A DNA stretch of 64,000 bases from the NCBI GenBank assembly GCA_029262855.1, contig JAJCYP010000004.1:33611-97610 (forward strand), given 5' to 3'. Source of the DNA: Bacteroidota bacterium (lineage in GTDB: Bacteria > Bacteroidota > Rhodothermia > Rhodothermales > UBA10348). A program made the position numbers and the translations under genes. Below, in pieces: positions 37,014-44,920 of this stretch. The stretch's first letter is position 1. The number at the start of each line of letters is the position of its first letter. Under the pieces are notes generated by a model that worked only from the letters and a program-made list of their open reading frames with translations, did no database searches and was not told where the DNA came from.

Positions 37014-39233
37014 ATGTCTGACTCGGAACGCGGCCACGGCTTCGGAACGGCACCGGTTTTCTTTGCAGGGATCAGCACCATCCTCGGTGCCGTCATGTTC
37101 TTGCGATTTGGGTATGCCGTCGGAAACGTCGGCCTGTCCGGAACGCTGCTGATCATCGCGATCGGCCACATGGTCACGATACCCACGGCGTTGGCCCTGG
37201 CCGAAATTGCGACCAACCGCCGGGTGGAGGGTGGCGGCGAGTACTACATCATCTCACGGTCCTTCGGGACGACGATCGGAAGCGTGATCGGGCTGTCCCT
37301 GTACCTCTCGCAAGCCGTTTCGGTGGCCTTCTATCTCATCGCACTCGCGGAGGCGTTCAGCTTTCAGGCGGCCTTCATCCAGGACCTGGTCGGGTTTTAC
37401 GACCCCCGTATCGTCTCCCTCCCGGCCCTGGGAATCCTGCTGGTGCTCATGTTTACCAAGGGTGCAGACCTTGGTGTGAGGGTGCTCTATGTAGTGGTGG
37501 CCATTCTCGGTCTTTCGCTGCTGGCCTTCTTCGCAGGCGGACCCGTTGAGGGCTATGAACCCTCGGGTAGTCTCGCCGGCACCATCTCCGACGCCGATCC
37601 TTTCATCATTGTATTCGCGATCTGTTTTCCCGCCTTTACCGGGATGACGGCCGGGGTAGGACTGTCCGGTGATCTGGCCAATCCTCGGAAGTCCATACCC
37701 CAAGGCACCCTGGCGGCCACCATTGTCGGTGCTCTGGTGTACGTAGCCATTGTCTGGAAACTGGCCGCGTCTGCTCCCGCCGAGATGCTCGCCGAGGACC
37801 AGCTGATCATGGACAGCATCGCCATCATACCCAACGTGGTGGTGATCGGCCTGATTGCAGCGACCATCAGTTCTGCCATCGGATCCATTCTCGTAGCCCC
37901 GAGAACCCTTCAGGCGCTGGGGTCCGATCAGGCCATTCCGTTGCCGATGGCCAACCGCTGGGTCTCCAGCGGCGTCGGTGAAGTGAACGAGCCCCGCAAC
38001 GCCACCATCGTTACAGGCGTCGTGGCCTTCATCGTGATTGCCGCCGGAAACGTCGACATCGTGGCGCGACTGATCTCGATGTTCTTCATGATCACATACG
38101 GCTCGCTGTGCGCGATTTCGTTCCTGGAGCACTTCGCGGCCCGCCCGGGCTATCGGCCTTCCTTCAAGTCGCGGTGGTACGTCAGTCTGTTCGGCGCTGT
38201 GATGTGCTTCCTTCTGATGTTCCAGATGGACCCGGTGTTCGCGTTGCTCTCCCTGGGCGCAATGGCCGTGATGTATGTGATCACGGCCCGCCGCCGGAAG
38301 GACGGCAATGACCTCGCTGCCATCTTTGAAGGGGTCATGACCCAGCTCAATCGCAATTTCCACCTGAGACTGCAGCGGCGGAAACCTGAGATCCTTAAAG
38401 AAGAATGGCGCCCGAGCATTATCAGCGTCAATGAGCACACGTTTGACCGCAAGGCTCCGCTGGCCATGATGCGATGGCTGTGTCAGCGACAGGGATTCGG
38501 GACCTACCTGCACTACATCCCGGGCATGCTGGATCGTGATTCGTTCCTGGCCAGCGAAGAGATTCGGAAACGCCTCATCAAGATGGCGCGCGAGCAGCAG
38601 AGTCCCGTTTACATGGACACTGTGGTCAGCCCGTCGATGACGTCTGCGCTGGCGCAAAGCCTTCAGCTACCGGGCATTTCCGGGCTTCCGAACAACACCG
38701 TGCTGTTCTCCTTCTCCGTCCACGATGAGGAGCCGGCCGTCAAGTCCGTAGTGGATTCCTGCCTCTTCGCCGCTTCCACCGACATGACCCTCATGGTCCT
38801 GCGACACTGCGATCAGTTCTTCGGCGACCGCCGCAGCATCCATATCTGGATCACCTGGAACGATGCGGACAACGCCAACATGATGATCCTGCTGGCCTAT
38901 ATCCTTGTGGGCCACCCAGACTGGGCACATGCCGAGATCAGCGTGTTCGTGGCCCTGCCTCCTGAGGATGTGGGCGAGCAGCGATCCCGACTTGAGTCCT
39001 TCGAGCAGGAAGGCCGACTCCCGGTCTCCGAGAAGAACATCCAGTATCTGGCCATGAACACCGTGGAAGCCTATCGGGCCGAGGTGGCCAACCGGTCCTC
39101 CGATGCCGACCTGACCATTGTCGGATTTGATCTCGAGGGGCTCGAGGAACGAGGCTCGGCGTTGTTTGAGAATCACCCCGACCTTGGCGAAGTCCTGTTT
39201 GTGCGGGCACCCAGATCCATCGATATCGACTAG
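37014..39233 (+). CDS. APC/SLC12-like (cation-chloride cotransporter-like) permease with C-terminal cytoplasmic domain
   Basis: GTAPVFFAGISTILGAVMFLRFGYAVGNVGLSGTLLIIAIGHMVTIPTALALAEIATNRRVEGGGEYYIISRSFG; about 12 TM helices then a soluble domain. Confidence 0.9.
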   Translation: MSDSERGHGFGTAPVFFAGISTILGAVMFLRFGYAVGNVGLSGTLLIIAIGHMVTIPTALALAEIATNRRVEGGGEYYIISRSFGTTIGSVIGLSLYLSQAVSVAFYLIALAEAFSFQAAFIQDLVGFYDPRIVSLPALGILLVLMFTKGADLGVRVLYVVVAILGLSLLAFFAGGPVEGYEPSGSLAGTISDADPFIIVFAICFPAFTGMTAGVGLSGDLANPRKSIPQGTLAATIVGALVYVAIVWKLAASAPAEMLAEDQLIMDSIAIIPNVVVIGLIAATISSAIGSILVAPRTLQALGSDQAIPLPMANRWVSSGVGEVNEPRNATIVTGVVAFIVIAAGNVDIVARLISMFFMITYGSLCAISFLEHFAARPGYRPSFKSRWYVSLFGAVMCFLLMFQMDPVFALLSLGAMAVMYVITARRRKDGNDLAAIFEGVMTQLNRNFHLRLQRRKPEILKEEWRPSIISVNEHTFDRKAPLAMMRWLCQRQGFGTYLHYIPGMLDRDSFLASEEIRKRLIKMAREQQSPVYMDTVVSPSMTSALAQSLQLPGISGLPNNTVLFSFSVHDEEPAVKSVVDSCLFAASTDMTLMVLRHCDQFFGDRRSIHIWITWNDADNANMMILLAYILVGHPDWAHAEISVFVALPPEDVGEQRSRLESFEQEGRLPVSEKNIQYLAMNTVEAYRAEVANRSSDADLTIVGFDLEGLEERGSALFENHPDLGEVLFVRAPRSIDID

Positions 39234-39242
39234 GACAAAAAT

Positions 39243-39770
39243 ATGAGAAGTTCGCCCGTATTGAAGGCTCTGGGACTGATTGCGGCGATGGGCTTCGCAT
39301 CGGATGCTGCCGCTCAAACCATCGGACCGTCGATTGAGGTGTATCCCGCGGGAGCCATCGTGACGGCGAGGTACTCCAGGGATGTCTCCACAAATGCTCG
39401 CATCCACGTGCACGCCGGCATGAACGCTACGGATCGTCGCGATTGGGGCAAGCACGCGCTCGAACGGGGTGCCGGCTTCGGGGCTGGACTTGCAGGTCAC
39501 CGTTACCGCGGAACAGACCGCACCGGTCCCTGGGTTGGCGCCCGGGTGGACCTGTGGGCGATGACCATTGAGTGGGAAGACCCGGGGCGAGCTGGGAAAA
39601 CCACGATGACGGTCCTTCAGCCGACGGCTCGCCTAGGCTGGACCTTCCCTGCTATCGGAAAGGAATTCGATATCAGCGCCTCCCTCGGCATGGAAATGAA
39701 CCTCAATACCACTGGAGAGGCCGTCGGTGAGGGCGCGATCTTTCTGCTGGGCATAGCCGTAGCCCTGTGA
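39243..39770 (+). CDS. Hypothetical secreted/outer-membrane protein
   Basis: Signal peptide MRSSPVLKALGLIAAMGFASDAAAQ; beta-rich small protein. Confidence 0.65.
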   Translation: MRSSPVLKALGLIAAMGFASDAAAQTIGPSIEVYPAGAIVTARYSRDVSTNARIHVHAGMNATDRRDWGKHALERGAGFGAGLAGHRYRGTDRTGPWVGARVDLWAMTIEWEDPGRAGKTTMTVLQPTARLGWTFPAIGKEFDISASLGMEMNLNTTGEAVGEGAIFLLGIAVAL

Positions 39771-39772
39771 GC

Positions 39773-40723
39773 ATGAAAGCCTCGTCCCTCCTACTGTGTC
39801 TTTTGCTGGCCGCCTGTGGCGGGTCCGGTGACTCGGACACTGCCATTCGGTCACAGAGCGCCACCCTTCGTGCCGCACCCGAAGCGACCTCCCTTCTCGG
39901 CGAAGCCCTGTACCCTTTGCCGACAGATTCGGCGACGACGGCTCGTCAGCTCAAGCAGCTTGCTGAGGCGCAGGCCGCCTTTGACGCAGCGCCCGATGAT
40001 GTCCAGTCGTGGGTGTGGCTTGGACGTCGGATGGCCTATCTCACGCGCTATCGAGAGGCCATCGACCTCTATTCCGAGGGTCTGGAGCAGCACCCGGATT
40101 CGCCTCATCTTCTGCGCCACCGTGGGCATCGATATCTCAGCGTCCGCGAGTTCGATCGCGCCATAGAAGATTTCGAACGCGCGGCCGAGTTGACCGACGG
40201 CCAGCCTGACGAGGTCGAGCCGGACGGCCAGCCCAACGCAGCGGGGATACCCACCGGCACGCTGCAGACCAACATTTGGTATCACCTGGCATTGGCGCAC
40301 TACTACAAGGGCGACTTCGGTGCTGCCGCGGCGGCCATGCAGACCTGCTATAACCTCGCCGGCAACAACGACACGAAGATCGCGGCGGCCGATTGGCTGT
40401 ATATGGCGTACCGGCGATCGGGTATGCCGGAAGTCGCCGAGGGCGCCATCGCGTGGGTCACGCCGGACCTCGATATCCTGGAGAATCACTCCTATCACCG
40501 CCGGATACTGATGTACAGGGGGCTCCTCGCGCCGAGCGAGCTGCTTGGCGAAGGCGCAGCGCTTGACATGGCCACCCAGGGGTATGGCGTGGGGAATTGG
40601 TACCTGATGGAGGGAGACCCCGATCAGGCCGAGGACATCTTTGAGCGCGTGCTCGAGACGGGATACTGGCCGGCGTTTGGCTACATCGCAGCGGAGGCGG
40701 AGCTGGCCAGGATGCGGAGTTGA
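39773..40723 (+). CDS. Tetratricopeptide-repeat lipoprotein
   Basis: MKASSLLLCLLLAACGGSGD lipobox; TPR-like helices (AWVWLGRRMAYLTRYREAIDLYSEGLEQHPDSPHLLRHRGH). Confidence 0.8.
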   Translation: MKASSLLLCLLLAACGGSGDSDTAIRSQSATLRAAPEATSLLGEALYPLPTDSATTARQLKQLAEAQAAFDAAPDDVQSWVWLGRRMAYLTRYREAIDLYSEGLEQHPDSPHLLRHRGHRYLSVREFDRAIEDFERAAELTDGQPDEVEPDGQPNAAGIPTGTLQTNIWYHLALAHYYKGDFGAAAAAMQTCYNLAGNNDTKIAAADWLYMAYRRSGMPEVAEGAIAWVTPDLDILENHSYHRRILMYRGLLAPSELLGEGAALDMATQGYGVGNWYLMEGDPDQAEDIFERVLETGYWPAFGYIAAEAELARMRS

Positions 40724-40854
40724 GCCTGGACGGCGTGCTTCGGGTTGGTGATTTGGTGGTGCCAGAGTAGCCGTGTTCGGCGGCGGCTGTTACGTACCGC
40801 GTGGCCGTGCACTCTATTGTCTTGAAACCGACAGCCATACAGGATGTCTAAATA

Positions 40855-40869
40855 CATACATCATGTATG
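40855..40869. promoter_or_regulatory. Candidate VapB operator palindrome
   Basis: CATACAT-C-ATGTATG perfect 7+1+7 inverted repeat 10 bp upstream of vapB; second inverted repeat GACAT-CACC-ATGTC at 40871-40884. Confidence 0.6.
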
Positions 40870-40879
40870 AGACATCACC

Positions 40880-41137
40880 ATGTCAGGATCAAAAATGGTT
40901 CGCAAGCAGATTTATGTGACGCCGGAGCAGGACCGGCTCCTGGCTCTTCGCGCCGGGCAGCTTGGGGTGACGCAGTCGGAGGTGATTCGCAGGGCACTTG
41001 AGAATGTCGCTGACACCTTCACCGTCGAGGCTAGAAAGGAGGTGCTGAGAGAGGTTGCAGGAATCTGGAGGGATCGCAAGGACCTGCCGGATTTTGCAAA
41101 GCTCAGGAGAGAGGGAGATGAGCGCATCGACGGCTAG
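40880..41137 (+). CDS. vapB: VapB-like ribbon-helix-helix antitoxin
   Basis: MVRKQIYVTPEQDRLLALRAGQLGVTQSEVIRRALENV; overlaps downstream PIN toxin gene. Confidence 0.85.
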   Translation: MSGSKMVRKQIYVTPEQDRLLALRAGQLGVTQSEVIRRALENVADTFTVEARKEVLREVAGIWRDRKDLPDFAKLRREGDERIDG

Positions 41138-41504
41138 CTCGGTCCTGCTCGATACGACCGTCCTCGTCGACGTTCTCCGAGGACATACCGACGCGACGGC
41201 GTTCGTTGGCGCGGCTCGCGGCAAGCTGACCGTGTCCTCGCTTACGGTCGCCGAGATCTACGCAGGCAGTCGTGATGACGAAGCACTCCCTGTCGGCAGG
41301 TTGATTGGCCTGTTCACGGTCCTGCCGGTGACAAGCGCTATCGGCCAATTGGGTGGTGCCTATCGCCGCGAGTTCGGAGCCCGATCAGGCGCAGGGCTCA
41401 TCGATTGTCTCATCGCTGCCACTGCGCAACTCCACGATCTCCGGTTGGCGACCAGCAACGTCAGGCACTTCCCCATGCTGGACGACGTCCTGCGTCCCTA
41501 CTGA
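41118..41504 (+). CDS. vapC: VapC-like PIN-domain ribonuclease toxin
   Basis: VLLDTTVLVDVLRG; SSLTVAEIYAG; GLIDCLIAATAQLHDLRLATSNVRHF: acidic PIN catalytic motifs. Confidence 0.92.
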   Translation: MSASTASSVLLDTTVLVDVLRGHTDATAFVGAARGKLTVSSLTVAEIYAGSRDDEALPVGRLIGLFTVLPVTSAIGQLGGAYRREFGARSGAGLIDCLIAATAQLHDLRLATSNVRHFPMLDDVLRPY

Positions 41505-41507
41505 ACC

Positions 41508-41633
41508 CTAGCCCCCGAACACTATCCCGACCGCACTGATCACGCCGCGAACCAGAGCCGTTACGCTGATAAGAAGCCCGATGGCGACCAGTGTGACCAC
41601 GGCGACCATGATCAGATCCTTCTTCTTTTCCAT
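41508..41633 (-). CDS. Putative 41-aa single-pass membrane protein
   Basis: MEKKKDLIMVAVVTLVAIGLLISVTALVRGVISAVGIVFGG; internal start of a longer track ORF whose upstream part overlaps the ABC permease. Confidence 0.45.
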   Translation of the reverse strand: MEKKKDLIMVAVVTLVAIGLLISVTALVRGVISAVGIVFGG

Positions 41634-41695
41634 GGGAGCGTTGCGTCTTCGAAGTACACCTAGATAACGGTGAAGCGACGATGAAGCAAGCGTAG

Positions 41696-42448
41696 CTACT
41701 CCCACCGGAAGACTTTCGCCGACAGCGCTGAGAACACAGCGAAGACCACCAGGAGTCCCAGAACGTGCGGCCAGAGCGCAAGCCAATCGCCTCCCGCCCA
41801 GACTCCGTCCATCAGTCCCACGGCGTGGGTTACGGGAAGGAGGTTCGCGAACAGTTGCATCCCGTCCGAAAGCGCGGCCAAGGGGAAGAAGAGACCCGAA
41901 ATTGCCACCATGGGATAGATGATGGCGCTGCCCACGGGCTGCGCAAAACGAGCCGTCGGCACGAGGCTCGCGATTACAAAGCCGACCGACAGAATGCTGA
42001 GGGTGCTGAACAACACCGCTACGGAGAAGCTGAGGAGCGGGACATCCAACAGACCCGGAAGGAGCCGCTTGCCAGCCAGAACCAGCGCGGCGAGACCAAG
42101 GGCCGTGAACAGCAGTTTAACGGCCACGTGTGACCCCAGAATTGTCAGTGGCGAGAGCGGCGTTGCTCTCAACCGCTTGAGAATTCCCCCCTCGCGATAG
42201 ATGGACATGATGGCCACCAGCGAGAGAACCGCGCCAACCGCGATGAACACAGAGGCAAAAACTGCCACGTTAAACGGTGCGGTAAATCCGGCTGGCATCT
42301 GTACTCCCAGGACCGCGTCGCTCTGAAAGAGTTTGCCGAGGACTATAAACAGCACGACCGGGATGGCCAGCGTGCCGATGACACCCATAGGCTCGCGTAC
42401 GAAGATCTTGACCTCCACCCAGGTCAGTTTCCAGAATCCTTTGAGCAT
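41696..42448 (-). CDS. ABC-2 type transporter permease
   Basis: Six hydrophobic segments; NLLPVTHAVGLMDGVWAGGDW; adjacent to its ATPase gene. Confidence 0.9.
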   Translation of the reverse strand: MLKGFWKLTWVEVKIFVREPMGVIGTLAIPVVLFIVLGKLFQSDAVLGVQMPAGFTAPFNVAVFASVFIAVGAVLSLVAIMSIYREGGILKRLRATPLSPLTILGSHVAVKLLFTALGLAALVLAGKRLLPGLLDVPLLSFSVAVLFSTLSILSVGFVIASLVPTARFAQPVGSAIIYPMVAISGLFFPLAALSDGMQLFANLLPVTHAVGLMDGVWAGGDWLALWPHVLGLLVVFAVFSALSAKVFRWE

Positions 42449-42451
42449 GAA

Positions 42452-43435
42452 TCAGTCCCTGATGGCGTGGCCGGTGAGCTTGAGGAAAACATCTTCCAAC
42501 GTGGGCATCTCCGTTCTGAAATCACGAACGCGGATCTGGTTTTGCGATATCGCGTCCAGCACTCCCGAGACGAAATTGTCTCCAGTCCCCAGGAGTGTGT
42601 AGACCTCACCTTCGGCGCTCAATTCGGTGAGTCCCTCGATACCCTCGACGGCCTCACGGACACCGGCGGTATCCGATGAAAAGACCACCCCCCGCTGCGG
42701 ACAGTGCTTGGTGACAAGCGCTGCAGGAGCGTCCATTTCGATGAGTTTCCCGTGTTCGATGATGGCGACGCGGTCGCAAAGCCGCTCTGCCTCTTCCATC
42801 AGATGCGTGGTCAAGAACACGGTTTTGCCCCGGTCGCGGATGCCTGTCACCAGAGACCAAATGGCGCGACGCGCTTGGGGGTCCAGCCCCGTCGTGAGTT
42901 CGTCCAGGAACACAATTTCGGGGTCATGGATGAGCGCCAGGGCAATGAACAACCGCTGCTTCTGGCCGCCCGAGAGCGTCATGAACCAGGCGTTGCGCTT
43001 CTCGGTCAGACCCAGCTGCTCCAGGAGCAGGTCCGTGTCCATCACCGCCTCATAAAGCGAGGCCCATAGATCCACCGCCTCCCAGACCTTGATGCGTTTC
43101 TGCAGCTGCGCGTCCTGATGCTGGACACCAATTCGCTTCTGGAGTTCGCGCCCCTGCCTTACCGGATCCAGACCGAGGACTCTGATCTTCCCGGAATCCG
43201 GCCTTCGATGGCCCTCCACGCATTCCATGGTCGTGGTCTTCCCGGCACCGTTGGGTCCAATGAGTCCGAATATTTCGCCTCGTTGCACCTCGAACGATAC
43301 GCCGTCCACTGCCGTGAGCGATCCGTAGGACTTCTGAAGGCCGACCACCTCGATCACGGGTGAGGCAGCAGATTGCTTTGGGTCCACCGAAACCATCGAG
43401 TTTCGGTGGATTGCCGGGGGGTGCACGGGTTCCAT
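42452..43435 (-). CDS. ABC transporter ATP-binding protein (ABC-2 exporter)
   Basis: [60 protein letters not shown]; start may be internal. Confidence 0.95.
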   Translation of the reverse strand: MEPVHPPAIHRNSMVSVDPKQSAASPVIEVVGLQKSYGSLTAVDGVSFEVQRGEIFGLIGPNGAGKTTTMECVEGHRRPDSGKIRVLGLDPVRQGRELQKRIGVQHQDAQLQKRIKVWEAVDLWASLYEAVMDTDLLLEQLGLTEKRNAWFMTLSGGQKQRLFIALALIHDPEIVFLDELTTGLDPQARRAIWSLVTGIRDRGKTVFLTTHLMEEAERLCDRVAIIEHGKLIEMDAPAALVTKHCPQRGVVFSSDTAGVREAVEGIEGLTELSAEGEVYTLLGTGDNFVSGVLDAISQNQIRVRDFRTEMPTLEDVFLKLTGHAIRD

Positions 43436-43490
43436 CGTCGTGGGACGAGTATTCCCGCAGACAGTTGCACCGCGGCGTGATGGGACCTGC

Positions 43491-44912
43491 TCAGACAGTT
43501 ACCGGCTGAAGCAGGTATTCAAGCACATCAAGTGCCCCATACCGATCTCGACCCTTCAGGAAGTCGCCGAGCGTGAGGAGGTCGTCGCCGCTGGTGAGCA
43601 GCGGGGCCTCGGTGGTGCCATCTTTGCGAACCTGTGCAAGGCCAATGTTGGCCATCAGGGCGTTGCAGAGACACTTCCGACCCTCCGAATCCTCGGCATC
43701 CCCGGCTTTCGCGACATATTGATCCTGTGGTTCGGCGGGGCACCGAAACGCCAAGCGGCCATCGGAGTCCCTCACGGCCACCCTGAGATAGCCCAGGTCA
43801 CAGACCCGGTGGCGCTCGGCGTAGGTGTCCTCTTCCGAAAGCGAGTCCTCCAGCCGCACCACTTTGAAAGGGAAGCCCGTCGGCGAAGCCTTGGGGTCCG
43901 TATACACGTCCGCCGTACCGTCGTTGGCCAGGCTGATCGTCTGCTCTCGGAGATCCTGCCGAAGACCGGACTCATCGCAGAACGCGAAGAGCGTGCCGAC
44001 TTGAATGCCTGCCGCACCGGCCTCTTGAGCTTCGCGGAGACCCTGCGGGGTCCCCTGTCCTCCCGCCAACCAGAACGGAAGTCCGAGTTCGGCAATTGCT
44101 TTCAAGTCCACGGCATCCCTCGGGCCGTACGTCGGCTCACCACGATCGTTGAAACTGGCCTTCCCTCGCGGGGGAGCGTTGTGGCCGCCGGCAGTCCACC
44201 CTTCAATGATAAACCCCTCAATCGAACCGGTGGCTCTCCTCGTCATGGCCGTCGCCAGCGAGGTGGCGGAAATAATCGGGAGAAACCGAGGGCGACTTGT
44301 CTTAAGTCCTCCAGTGGCGCCCAGCGAGGCCGGATCGAAGTGCAGCATCGTCGGGTTGTCGCGGTCGTCGCCCGACACGTCCAGACGCATCGAAACGTCC
44401 TTGCCCTCGGAGAGGCGATCCAGAATCCCGGGCACCTCCATGGGTATTCCGGCCCCCATCAGCACATAGTCGACACCTGCCAGCATGGCCCCGTATAGCG
44501 AGGGCAGCGTTGGTGCCTGGATCTTGGTCAGGTGGTTGATGCCGACAAGGCCCGTGTGCCCCTCCTTGGCCAGGTACACTTCGACGAAATTGGCGAGGGC
44601 AAGGAACTGCTCGGCGAATCCGGGTGCGCCGTTTCGAAACATGGGCAGCATCCGGTACGGGCGATTCGGCGCGCGCCCTTCCGGCAAGAAGAAGCGATCC
44701 AAGGCCTCCTCGGCCACTTCGCTGTACGGAAAGGCCGCAATGGCTCGGCGAAGCTCTCCGCCCGGGTCTCCGTCTTGGAGTCGCCGGGCCAGGACGCTGT
44801 CCAGGGCCGTTCCCGAAACCACGCCGAGTTGCCCTGCCTGTGAAACAGTGCTGGCCAACCGCCAACCTGAAACGGCGACACCCATGCCGCCTTGAATGAT
44901 CTCTGGTAGCAT
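43491..44912 (-). CDS. Nitronate monooxygenase/PfaD-like TIM-barrel flavoprotein
   Basis: MLPEIIQGGMGVAVSGWRLASTVSQAGQLGVVSGTALDSVLARRLQDGDPGG; GGHNAPPRGKASFNDRGEP; AAGIQVGTLFAFCDESGL. Confidence 0.8.
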   Translation of the reverse strand: MLPEIIQGGMGVAVSGWRLASTVSQAGQLGVVSGTALDSVLARRLQDGDPGGELRRAIAAFPYSEVAEEALDRFFLPEGRAPNRPYRMLPMFRNGAPGFAEQFLALANFVEVYLAKEGHTGLVGINHLTKIQAPTLPSLYGAMLAGVDYVLMGAGIPMEVPGILDRLSEGKDVSMRLDVSGDDRDNPTMLHFDPASLGATGGLKTSRPRFLPIISATSLATAMTRRATGSIEGFIIEGWTAGGHNAPPRGKASFNDRGEPTYGPRDAVDLKAIAELGLPFWLAGGQGTPQGLREAQEAGAAGIQVGTLFAFCDESGLRQDLREQTISLANDGTADVYTDPKASPTGFPFKVVRLEDSLSEEDTYAERHRVCDLGYLRVAVRDSDGRLAFRCPAEPQDQYVAKAGDAEDSEGRKCLCNALMANIGLAQVRKDGTTEAPLLTSGDDLLTLGDFLKGRDRYGALDVLEYLLQPVTV

Positions 44913-44920
44913 GGTGCGCC

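Noticed and set aside
37254-38657. 467-aa ORF on the - strand
   Set aside because: Antisense to the SLC12-like permease; His-rich shadow composition.
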